64,000 nt of DNA from NCBI GenBank assembly GCA_963835495.1, contig CAWIFQ010000003.1:1116001-1180000 (forward strand). The letters are read 5' to 3'. Positions within the stretch are counted from its first letter, which is position 1, and each line of letters opens with the position of its first letter. Below, piece after piece: positions 52,362 to 61,973 of this stretch. Below the pieces are notes generated by a model. That model had not been told where the DNA came from. It did not search any database and saw only the letters and a list, made by a program, of their open reading frames with translations. The translations under genes were made by a program, and so were the position numbers. Source of the DNA: Acaudatibacter sp963835495 (GTDB lineage Bacteria > Pseudomonadota > Alphaproteobacteria > Caulobacterales > Caulobacteraceae).

Positions 52362-53389
52362 CTAGGCATGGGCGGGCGACTTGGCCAGATCGGCGATGAA
52401 CGCCAGCACGGTGGCGAGCCAGGGTTTTCGCCAGCGGTCGTCCTCCAGCTCCAGCGCCGCGGTCGGCCCCGGGGAGGCTGCGGCGCACAGACACCGGCGG
52501 CGCGAGGCAGGCGCGCGGCTTGCCGTCGTCGATCACCAGCGCCTGCGCTTGCAGCCGCGCTGCGTCGGCTTCGGCGTCGTGCTGCAGTCGAGCCAGGGCC
52601 GCCTGCCAGTCGAGACTGGGGCCGCCCAGCCGCAGGTCCGGGTTGGCGATCTGCCAGGCGTGAGTGACCGCGCCGCGCCAGCGGTCATGGCTGCGATGGA
52701 CGGCGAAGTCGTCCGGGCCGGCCCTGGCCCAGACGTCGCCGCCCGGTCCGCGCAGGCCGCCGAGGCCGATGTGGACCAGCACCCCGGCCGGAGTGGCGGC
52801 GGCGCATCTCGGCGCGCTCAGCACAACGCCGCTCGGGGCCGCGCCGGACGAGGCCACGCCGGGCCGCCAGCAGGGCGCCTACGCCCTCGCCCATTAGCAC
52901 CAACGGCCGCCCCGGCGCGGGCCGGATCACCGCGTCGATCATGCCCCGGACGCCGCCGACATCGCCGTCGAAGCTGCGCAGCTCGCCCAGGTCGCGGTGG
53001 CCGCTCAGGCGGGCGGAGCCGCCCTGGCCGACCCCCTCCAGCACCCAGACGGTGTAGCCCGCCGCGTTGAGGTCGCGGGCGGTCTCGAACCAGGTTTCGG
53101 CGCTTTCGCCATAGTCCGGCAGGATCAGTACGTCGGCCCGCGAATAGACCGCGGGCGCCGAGACGCCGTAGCGCTGCACCGACCCGCCCGCCGGCTGCAG
53201 CTCGCCCCAGGCCCAGTTCTCCGGCGGGTAGAAGCGCTCGGCCAGGTCCGGCGGCGGGCGGCTGTCGGCGAACGCGTCGCGGTTATCGTGGCCAGCGGCG
53301 CCGATCACGGCGAAGATGACCGCGGCCGCAACCACCGCCAGGACGACGGCAACGATCAATCGGGTCCGCTGGACCCCAGCCACCGTCAT
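52362..53389 (-). pseudogene. Membrane-anchored alpha/beta hydrolase-like protein, frameshifted at least twice
   Basis: Reconstructed product about 340 aa. It starts TVAGVQRTRLIVAVVLAVVA at ATG 53387-53389 with an N-terminal membrane anchor, then ENWAWGELQPAGGSVQRYGV and VLILPDYGESAETWFETARD, typical of serine-aminopeptidase S33-type lipases. Shifts are inferred near 52858-52862 and near 52490-52500; the last frame ends LATVLAFIADLAKSPAHA with stop at 52362-52364. At the nucleophile elbow the sequence reads LVLMGEGVGALLA, so the usual GxSxG Ser appears to be Gly. It may be inactive or differently catalytic. Confidence 0.68.
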
Positions 53390-53494
53390 TCCAACGCGCC
53401 CCACCACCTGCGCTAGCGTAGCGGCGCGGCGAGGTGAGCGCCACCGCACCAGCCGCCCGCGCAACCGGACTGGGGCCCGAGGGGTTAGGGCAGG

Positions 53495-54965
53495 GTGGGA
53501 GACGGTGAAGCTCGCCAATCCGAGCCCGGGCCTGCGGCGGTGTTCGCCAGCGACACGCCGGCGCGGCTCGATGCGCTGCCGTGGCGCCGCTTCCACTGGC
53601 TGGTGGTGACCGCGCTCGGCGTCACCTGGATCCTCGACGGCCTGGAGGTCACCCTGGTCGGCTCGCTCTCGGGCGCGCTCGGCGATCCGCATGGGCTTGG
53701 TCTGACGCCGCAGCAGATCGGCTGGACCGGCAGCCTCTATCTTATGGGCGGGGTGGTCGGCGCGCTGGTGTTCGGGCGGCTGACCGACACGCTGGGGCGC
53801 AAGCGGCTCTTCACCGCGACCCTGGCGGTCTACCTGGTGGCGACGCTGGCGACCGGGCTGGCCTGGAGCTTCGCCAGCTTCGCCTTGTTCCGCGCCGTGA
53901 CGGCGGCCGGCATCGGCGGCGAGGGCGCTGCGATGAACTCGGCCATCGACGAGCTGATCCCGGCGCGGCGGCGCGGCCAGGTCGGCATCACCATCAACGG
54001 CAGCTTCTGGGTCGGCGCGGCGCTGGGTTCGTTGGCCGCCGTCGTGTTGCTGAACCCGCGCGTGCTGCCGCCGGCGCTCGGCTGGCGCTTCGCTTTCGTC
54101 GGCGGCGCCGCTTTGGCGCTGGTCATCGTCTACGTGCGCCGCTTCCTGCCGGAGAGCCCGCGCTGGCTGCTGACGCACGGCCGGCCCGCGGAGGCCGAAC
54201 GGGTCGTCGACGAGATCGAGGCGCGCTGCGGCGTCGACCCAGGGCGCGACCGCAGCGCGCTGGCGCGCATCGCGCTCAAGCCGCACGTCAGGACTGGGCT
54301 CATGCAAGTAGCCCGCTCGCTGATGCTGAAATATCCGAAGCGGACCGCCCTTGGGGTCACCCTGCTGGCGACGCAGGCCTTCTGCTACAACGCCGTCTTC
54401 TTCACCTACGGCCTGATCCTGACCAAGTTCTACGCCATCCCGGCGCAGGACATCGGCTGGTTCCTGCTGCCGTTCGCGGCGGGCAACTTCTGCGGCCCGC
54501 TGCTGCTGGGTCGGCTGTTCGACACCGTCGGCCGCCGGCCGATGATCGCCGGTACCTATGCGCTGTCGGGCGTGCTGCTGGCGATCACCGGCTGGCTCTT
54601 CGCGCACCGTCTGCTGTCGGCGATGGAGCTGACGCTGTGCTGGTGCGTGGTGTTCTTCTTCGCTTCGGCGGCGGCGAGCGCGGCCTATCTGACGATCAGC
54701 GAGAGCTTCCCGCTGGAGACGCGGGCGATGGCGATCGGGATCTTCAACGCGTTCGGCAACGGCGTCGGCGGCATCGCCGCGCCCGGCCCTGTTCGGCGCG
54801 CTGATCGCCTCCGGCTCGCGCGACAACCTGCTCGTCGGCTACCTGTTCGGCGGCGGCCTGATGCTGTTCGCGGCGGTCGTCGAGCTGGCCATCGGCGTCA
54901 ACGCCGAGCGAAAGCCGCTGGAGGAAGTGGCGCCGCCACTGTCGCAGGCGGACGCCCCTGCTTGA
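53495..54965 (+). pseudogene. MFS transporter (sugar/metabolite:H+ symporter type), one-base insertion near the C terminus
   Basis: About 489 aa, 12 transmembrane segments. The MFS loop 2-3 motif is GRLTDTLGRKRLF and the loop 8-9 counterpart is GRLFDTVGRRPM; FLPESPRWLLTHGR and WILDGLEVTLVGSLSG match the metabolite-H+ symporter group (AAHS/SHS-like). After NGVGGIAAP an extra C near 54780-54784 shifts the frame; the last two helices resume LFGALIASGSRDNLLVGYLF and end with the stop at 54963-54965. Unshifted reading runs on to 54991 with a nonsense Arg-rich tail. GTG 53495 is used; GTG 53540 is an alternative. Confidence 0.87.
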
Positions 54966-54996
54966 TCCGGAGCGGCGAACAGCCGATCTAGGGCGC

Positions 54997-55956
54997 ATGA
55001 CCGTGGTCATCGAGCCCCGCACCGCGCGCCAGCTGCGCCATCCGGAAAAGCAGGCGCGGCCGGACACGCCGATCCTGCGCAAGCCGGACTGGCTGCGGGT
55101 GCGCGCGCCCGGCTCGCCCGGCTATGCGGCGACGCGGGCCGTGGTGCGCGAGCACGGCCTGGTCACGGTCTGCGAGGAAGCCGGCTGCCCCAACATCGGC
55201 GAGTGCTGGGAGAAGTCGCACGCCACCATGATGATCATGGGCGAGGTCTGCACCCGCGCCTGCGGCTTCTGCAACGTCGCCACCGGCAAGCCCGCCCCGC
55301 TCGATCCGACCGAACCCGTTCGCGTCGGCGAGGCCGTGGCGAAGATGGGGCTGAAGCACGTCGTCATCACCTCGGTCGACCGCGACGACCTGGACGATGG
55401 CGGCGCGCGCCACTTCGCACGGACCGTGGCGGCGATCCGCGCGGCGGCGCCGGCCGCGACGATCGAGATCCTGACACCGGACTTCCTGCGCAAGACCGGG
55501 GCGGCCGAGATCGCCATCGACGCCAAGCCGGACGTGTTCAACCACAACCTGGAGACGGTGCCGCGGCTCTATCATTCGATCCGGCCCGGCGCCCGCTACT
55601 ACGCCTCGCTGCGGCTGCTGGAGCGGGTCAAGGAGCGCGACCCGGACCAGTTCACCAAGTCCGGCCTGATGGTCGGCCTGGGCGAAAGCCGCGACGAGGT
55701 GCTGCAGGTGATGGACGACATGCGTTGCGCCGGTGTCGACTTCATCACCATCGGCCAGTACTTGCAGCCCAGCCGCAAGCACGCGCCGATCGACCGCTTC
55801 GTCTCTCCCGAGGAGTTCAAATCGCTGGAGACGGTCGCCTATTCGAAGGGCTTCCTGATGGTGGCTGCCAGCCCGCTGACGCGCTCGTCGCACCACGCCG
55901 GCGAGGACTTCGAGCGTCTGCGCGCCGCCCGTCGCGCCCAGACCGCCGCCGCCTGA
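54997..55956 (+). CDS. lipA: Lipoyl synthase
   Basis: A 319-aa radical SAM enzyme that inserts two sulfurs into octanoyl domains of pyruvate and 2-oxoglutarate dehydrogenases and the glycine cleavage H protein. The auxiliary cluster motif C-x4-C-x5-C is in CEEAGCPNIGEC and the radical SAM CxxxCxxC is in CTRACGFCNVATGK. VITSVDRDDLDDGGARHF and the C-terminal serine ligand in PLTRSSHHAGEDF are also present. The next gene begins 3 bp after its stop, a conserved alphaproteobacterial lipA-ratA pair. Confidence 0.96.
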   Translation: MTVVIEPRTARQLRHPEKQARPDTPILRKPDWLRVRAPGSPGYAATRAVVREHGLVTVCEEAGCPNIGECWEKSHATMMIMGEVCTRACGFCNVATGKPAPLDPTEPVRVGEAVAKMGLKHVVITSVDRDDLDDGGARHFARTVAAIRAAAPAATIEILTPDFLRKTGAAEIAIDAKPDVFNHNLETVPRLYHSIRPGARYYASLRLLERVKERDPDQFTKSGLMVGLGESRDEVLQVMDDMRCAGVDFITIGQYLQPSRKHAPIDRFVSPEEFKSLETVAYSKGFLMVAASPLTRSSHHAGEDFERLRAARRAQTAAA

Positions 55957-55959
55957 CGC

Positions 55960-56413
55960 TTGCGCCACAGCCTGACGCGCATCCTGCCGTATGAGCCCGG
56001 CCAGCTGTTCGAGCTGGTGGGCGATGTCGAGCGCTATCCTGAGTTCGTGCCGTGGGTGACTCGGCTGCGGACCTGGAACCGACGCCCGGACGGGGAGGGG
56101 GTCACCCTGCTGGACGCCGAGGCGCAGGTGGGCTTCTCGGTGATCCACGAGAGCTTCACGACCCAGGTGCGGCTCGACCAGCCGGCGCTGGCGATCGACG
56201 TCGCGCTGATCTCCGGCCCGTTCCGACGCCTCAGCCAACCGCTGGCGGTTCGAGCCGCACCCGAAGGGGACCGAGCTCACCTTCGAGATCGATTTCGAAT
56301 TCAAGTCGCGCCTGCTGCGCGGTCTGCTGGCCGCCAACTTCCACCGCGCCGTGAACCGCCTGGTGGGCTGCTTCGAGGACCGCGCGCGGGCGCTGTACGG
56401 AAGCACGCGCTAG
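55960..56413 (+). pseudogene. RatA/COQ10 family START-domain protein, one-base insertion
   Basis: About 150 aa. It begins RHSLTRILPYEPGQLFELVG after a TTG at 55960, then DVERYPEFVPWVTRLRTWN, the signature of the polyketide cyclase/COQ10 group that binds ubiquinone intermediates (or RatA toxin in E. coli). The frame holds to SGPFRRLS; an extra base near 56235 shifts it, and the rest continues RWRFEPHPKGTELTFEIDFE, then ANFHRAVNRLVGCFEDRAR with stop at 56411-56413. Joined length is normal for the family. Confidence 0.88.
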
Positions 56414-56583
56414 CGGCGTCGGCCGTGAACCCCGCGCATCCCGGCGAAAGCCGCGACCCAGTGATTGCAACGGCTAACCCTTCTGGGGCCGGCGCGACCG
56501 CAGCGCGATCAAGTTTTCGCGGAGAGTTCGCGGAGGACCTGCGGAGATCGCAGAGAAGCCCGGCGCCTTGGCGGGGAGCTTCA

Positions 56584-57008
56584 CTACACAAGCGCCAAAT
56601 TCGGCCTGACGCTTCGGACGGCGATGATTCGAAAGACCAGGGCCGCCGCCGCGCCCACAGCGCCGGCTCCTAACGCGGCGGTGACCATGCTCTGCCAGCC
56701 CGCGAGCGTTCGGACCCCATTTGCGATATGGACGACGCCTCCTGAAGTCTCGAACTCACCTGGCGAGGGCGGCAGAAAGCAAACCAGATGAGGAAGCCGA
56801 CCAGGAAGCCGATAGCCGTAGCCGACCACCCATTCAGCCAAGCCCAGCGATAGCGCCGGAAGCCGATCAAGATAGGCGTGACGACAATTGCCTCCGCTAT
56901 CAGGCAAATCGGTTCGCCTACCATCAGCACGGCGATCCAAAATCCGAATATCTGACTGACCGGATGCGCTGGTTCAGTAAGGAGGGGAGCACGAACCAAA
57001 GCAGCCAA
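56584..57008 (-). pseudogene. Small membrane protein of unknown function, probable one-base deletion
   Basis: Two overlapping minus-strand frames seem to be one roughly 140-aa membrane protein. The first gives IFGFWIAVLMVGEPICLIAE, AIVVTPILIGFRRYRWAWLN and ATAIGFLVGFLIWFAF. The second continues LPPSPGEFETSGGVVHIANG, then WQSMVTAALGAGAVGAAAAL and ends VRPNLALV at 56584. Loss of one T in the T-run at about 56773-56780 would join them. The first start is a TTG at 57008 without a good ribosome site. Family not recognised, and its reality is moderately likely. Confidence 0.45.
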
Positions 57009-57565
57009 ATGCCAGTCAAGCCTGGCAAGGGAGCGAGGACATACGCCCAGCCGATCGTTGCCGCTGATCTCAGTTCAAGACGCGAACTCGCCATCAACGA
57101 CATTTAGCTTGAGCGCCCTTGAGCTGTCGAACTTCCGCCACCACTCCTTTCTCGGAACTCCGGATCGGCGGCTTTGTGCGGCGTGTCCGGCCCGCTGAAC
57201 CAGCTCTTGACGGCGATCAATTCGACGGGGTTCGTGTTCTCGCCAGGCGGCCCGGGTCGCCGCCATGCTCTTTGACATCGTCAGCATAGCCAAGCAGCCG
57301 CCGCACGGCGGGCGCCTTTCCTGCGGCAGCGGGGCGTCTTAGTTAGCGGATGCTTTACGGGCGAATTTAGGGTCGCCGGGCTGGCGTCCTGCGCCGAAAA
57401 CTCACAGCCTCCAGCTCGCTTCAGGACATTGCAGCCCGCAGAAAACCTAGGGCGCGGCAACGGGGAAGGGGCCGTTATCAACGGCCGATTACGGTTTCAC
57501 GTGAAACATTGACGCGGCCAAGCAGTCAGATTTCCTGATGCTAGCCCGCTCCCCGCGGCCCGTTC
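57009..57565. other. Poorly coding intergenic stretch
   Basis: No gene can be supported with confidence here. A 70-odd-codon minus-strand frame (57075-57293) starts MLTMSKSMAATRAAWREHEP, but another frame over the same bases reads like protein too (ENTNPVELIAVKSWFSGPDT), so it may be a remnant or another frameshifted small gene. The right end holds the parS-like palindrome. Base composition is lower in GC than the neighbours (for example 57338-57372), suggesting older non-coding or acquired DNA. Confidence 0.4.
57493..57508. promoter_or_regulatory. parS-like palindrome (ParB binding site candidate)
   Basis: The 14-bp core GTTTCACGTGAAAC is perfect and the 16-bp site matches the parS consensus at 15 of 16 bases. 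It lies 58 bp beyond the pncC stop, in non-coding DNA. In Caulobacter parS sites cluster near the origin, next to parAB. No parAB, gidAB or dnaA gene is in this window, so this would be an isolated or peripheral site. Confidence 0.6.
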
Positions 57566-58060
57566 TCAACGCAGCCGGTCCTGCAGCATCTCCAGCGCCA
57601 CCTTGACCGCCGCCAGCTGGATCTCCTCGCGGCTGTCGAGGTCGAAGAACTCCTGACGGTGATAGAGCGACTGGTTGGCCCGCAGTGTCGCGAAGTGCAC
57701 GGTGCCGACCGGCTTCATCGGCGTGCCGCCGCCCGGGCCGGCGACGCCGGTGATCGCCACCGAGATGTGGGCGTGGCTGTTTTCCAGCGCCCCTTCGGCC
57801 ATCATCCGCACGATCGGTTCGGAGACGGCGCCGAGGTCGGCGATCAGATCGCCGCTCACCCCCAGCATCTCCTGCTTGGCGCGGTTGGAATATGAGACGA
57901 AGCCGCGCTCGAACACGTCCGAGGCGCCCGACACGGCGCACAGGGCGCCGGCGACAAGGCCCCCGGTGCAGCTCTCGGCGGTGACGATCCGCAGCGAGCG
58001 CCCGCGGGCGTCATCGATCACCAGCCGGGCCAGGGTCTCGATCTCGAGGGAGAATATCAA
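57566..58060 (-). CDS. pncC: Nicotinamide-nucleotide amidase, CinA C-terminal family
   Basis: A 164-aa stand-alone CinA C-terminal domain that hydrolyses NMN to nicotinic acid mononucleotide. Family motifs: VTAESCTGGLVAGALCAVSG with the catalytic Ser, GFVSYSNRAKQEMLGVS, and ISVAITGVAGPGGGTPMKPV. The N-terminal molybdopterin-binding CinA domain is absent, as is common in Proteobacteria. It lies 34 bp after ispDF on the same strand. Confidence 0.92.
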   Translation of the reverse strand: MIFSLEIETLARLVIDDARGRSLRIVTAESCTGGLVAGALCAVSGASDVFERGFVSYSNRAKQEMLGVSGDLIADLGAVSEPIVRMMAEGALENSHAHISVAITGVAGPGGGTPMKPVGTVHFATLRANQSLYHRQEFFDLDSREEIQLAAVKVALEMLQDRLR

Positions 58061-58094
58061 AATGCGCTCCTTGGCCGGCGGTCGGAACGCCTTA

Positions 58095-59246
58095 CTACGC
58101 CGGCAGCTCGACCATCGCCACGGCCTGGGCCAGCAAACCTTCTTCTCGGCCGGTGAAGCCCATGCCTTCCATGGTGGTCGCCTTGACGCTGACGGCCGCC
58201 AGATCGAGGCCGAGCAGCCCGGCGAGGCGCTCGCGCATGGCCTGGCGGTGCGGCTTGATCTTCGGCCGCTCGCAGACCAGCGTCACATCGACATTGAGGA
58301 TGCGGCCGCCGCGCGCCGCCACCAATCCGGCGGCGTGCAGCAGGAACCGGTCCGACGCGGCCCCACGCCATTGCGGATCGGTCGGCGGGAAGTGGTCGCC
58401 GATGTCGCCTTCGCCGATCGCGCCCAGCACCGCGTCGGTGATCGCGTGCAGGCCGGCGTCGGCGTCGGAATGGCCCACCAGGGCGTGGCTGTGGGCGATC
58501 TGCACCCCGCACAGCCAGACGCTGTCGCCCGGGCCGAAGCGGTGCGCATCGATCCCCTGGCCGATCCGCATCGTCCGCGCCGCCCCGGCGATCAGTTCGG
58601 CCATGGCGAAGTCCTCCGGATAGGTCAGCTTGGCGAGCGCCGGATCGCCGGGAACGAGGGCGACCTCGGCGCCGGCGCGCTCGAGCACGATGGCTTCGTC
58701 GGTCGGCTCCTCACCGGCCGGCCAGGCGGCGTAGGCGGTCTTGAGCTGTCCCAGGCGAAAGCCCTGCGGCGTCTGCGCCCGCCACAGGCCGACGCGGGAC
58801 GGCGTCGCCACGATCCGCCCGGTCCCGTCGTCGCGCTTCAGCGTATCGGCGAGCGGCAGGGCCAGGATCGCCGCCGGCGCCGTCTCCAGCGCGGCGAGCA
58901 GGCGACGCACATGCTCGACCTTCAGTAGCGGCCGCGCCGCATCGTGGATCAGGACGACCTGGTCGTCGTCGCGCGTAAGCGCCGCCAGCCCCGCCTTCAC
59001 CGAGTCCGAGCGCGCCGCGCCGCCCGCCGCCAGCCTATAGTCGCCAAGTCCGGCCAGGGCTTCACGCGCCTGTTCCTCCTGGCCATCGCCGATGACGACC
59101 ACCAGTTCGTCGGCCCCCGCTGCCAGCAGGGCCTCGGCCGACCAGCGGGCCACGGCCTTGCCGCCCAGCTGGCGCCACTGCTTGGCTTCGCCCGGACCGG
59201 CTCTGGCGCCGACGCCGGCGGCAACGATCACGGCTGAGAATCGCAT
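58095..59246 (-). CDS. ispDF: Bifunctional IspD/IspF, MEP-pathway enzyme
   Basis: A 383-aa fusion of 2-C-methylerythritol 4-phosphate cytidylyltransferase (about 1-220) and 2-C-methylerythritol 2,4-cyclodiphosphate synthase (about 225-383). The IspD part shows FSAVIVAAGVGARAG, VLIHDAARPLL and AQTPQGFRLGQL. The IspF part shows RIGQGIDAHRFGPGD, the zinc ligands in ALVGHSDADAGLHAITDAVL, DIGDHFPPTDPQW and TTMEGMGFTGREEGL. The fusion is typical of many Alphaproteobacteria. The start at ATG 59244-59246 is preferred to an in-frame one at 59276. It diverges from ntrB. Confidence 0.95.
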   Translation of the reverse strand: MRFSAVIVAAGVGARAGPGEAKQWRQLGGKAVARWSAEALLAAGADELVVVIGDGQEEQAREALAGLGDYRLAAGGAARSDSVKAGLAALTRDDDQVVLIHDAARPLLKVEHVRRLLAALETAPAAILALPLADTLKRDDGTGRIVATPSRVGLWRAQTPQGFRLGQLKTAYAAWPAGEEPTDEAIVLERAGAEVALVPGDPALAKLTYPEDFAMAELIAGAARTMRIGQGIDAHRFGPGDSVWLCGVQIAHSHALVGHSDADAGLHAITDAVLGAIGEGDIGDHFPPTDPQWRGAASDRFLLHAAGLVAARGGRILNVDVTLVCERPKIKPHRQAMRERLAGLLGLDLAAVSVKATTMEGMGFTGREEGLLAQAVAMVELPA

Positions 59247-59366
59247 TGCTGTTCTCTTCAGCAGTCGAGCCCCCAAGTCCAGGCTTTACGGCGCCGCAAC
59301 AATTGCCTAGAAAGAGGGCAATGATGGTGCACGTAAAATGAGCAACGCGCGGGGGTTGAGCCCGGC

Positions 59367-60493
59367 ATGACGGAAAGTCGAGTGCGGTCGGTGGCCGACA
59401 GACGGGCTTTGGACAGCCTGAAAGCCGTGGCTTTCGACCTCATTCCCGAGCCGGCCATGGTGGTGGATCGGGAAGGGGCGCTGGTCGCGGTGAACGAAGC
59501 GGCCGAGGCGCTGTTCGGCCAGGGATTGGCGCTGCTGGCGCGGGGTCGTTTCAAAGCCGCCTTGCCGCCCAACTCGCCGCTGGTTTCCCTGATCACCCGA
59601 GCCTACGCCGAGGAAGGCGCGGTGCGCGAGCGCGGCATCGAGATCGCTTTGTTCGGCCATCCGACGTTCGCGGCCGACGGCGCCGCGGCGCCGCTGGGCG
59701 ACGGGGCGGTGCTGCTTACCTTGCATGTGAAAAGCGGGGCGCTCGGCGTGGACCGGGTGACCGACATCGCCGGGCTGCGCTCGGTCGTGGGTCTGGGCCG
59801 GATGCTGGCGCACGAGATCAAGAACCCGCTCGCCGGCATCCGCGGCGCGGCGCAGCTGCTGAAATCCGGCGCCAAGGCGAACGATGTGCCGCTGGCGCAG
59901 CTGATCATGGACGAGACCGACCGCGTGCGCCGTCTGGTCGACCGGATGGAGGCCTTCTCCGACGACGCGCCGCCGCAGCGCGCGTCGGTCAACATCCACC
60001 AGGTGCTCGACCGTGTCCGCGCCTTGGCCGCAAACGGCGTCGCCGAGGGGCTGACGCTGAAGGAGAACTTCGACCCGTCGCTGCCGCCGGTATGGGGCGA
60101 GGAAGACCAGTTGATCCAGATCTTCCTCAATCTGGTGAAGAACGCCGCCGAAGCCGCGCACAGCCGCCGCGACGGACGCGGCGAGGTCGTGATCAGCACG
60201 GCCTATCGCCACGGTGTCAGAGTCCGCGCCGGCGACGGCAAGCCCGCCCAGGGCGCGCCGCTGGAGGTGCGGGTGCAGGACAACGGTCCCGGCGTGCCGC
60301 CGCATCTGCGAGACCATCTGTTCGAACCCTTCGTCAGTGGCAAGGCGGGCGGGGTCGGCCTTGGCCTGGCGCTGGTGGCAAAGCTCGTCGCCGGCCATGG
60401 GGGCCTGATCGACTTCGAGTCGGAGCCCGGCCGCACCACCTTCCGCGTCCTCCTGCCCGCCGTCCCCGCGTCGAGCGCAACCCTGGTGAGTAG

Positions 60494-60497
<4 letters not shown>
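59367..60497 (+). CDS. ntrB: Nitrogen regulation histidine kinase NtrB
   Basis: A 376-aa cytoplasmic kinase/phosphatase controlled by PII. An N-terminal PAS domain (FDLIPEPAMVVDREGALVAV) precedes the dimerisation helix with phospho-acceptor His-149 in RMLAHEIKNPLAGIRGAAQL. The ATP-binding domain has N box LNLVKNAAEAA, G1 VQDNGPGVPP and G2 GGVGLGLALVAKLVAGHGG. It overlaps ntrC by 4 bp, so the two are coupled; ntrY follows, the usual alphaproteobacterial ntrBC-ntrYX cluster. Confidence 0.95.
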
Positions 60498-61915
<1,418 letters not shown>

Positions 61916-61973
61916 CGTAATACCGCCACATGGCTGTTGAAATTGGGGCACAGTAAGCCCTAGGTTCTCGCAT

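Noticed and set aside
50713..52857. A 714-aa minus frame joining hydrolase and AMP ligase sequences
   Set aside because: It arises from frameshifts in both genes; neither family normally carries such a fusion and the junction has no similarity.
57281..57481. 66-aa minus frame right of the small membrane gene
   Set aside because: No ribosome site, no recognisable motif, and adjacent to the parS-like palindrome; chance frame.
57489..57941. 150-aa minus frame ending MFHVKP inside pncC
   Set aside because: A shadow of pncC in another frame that runs out across the parS-like palindrome; the MFHVKP end is just translation of the palindrome.
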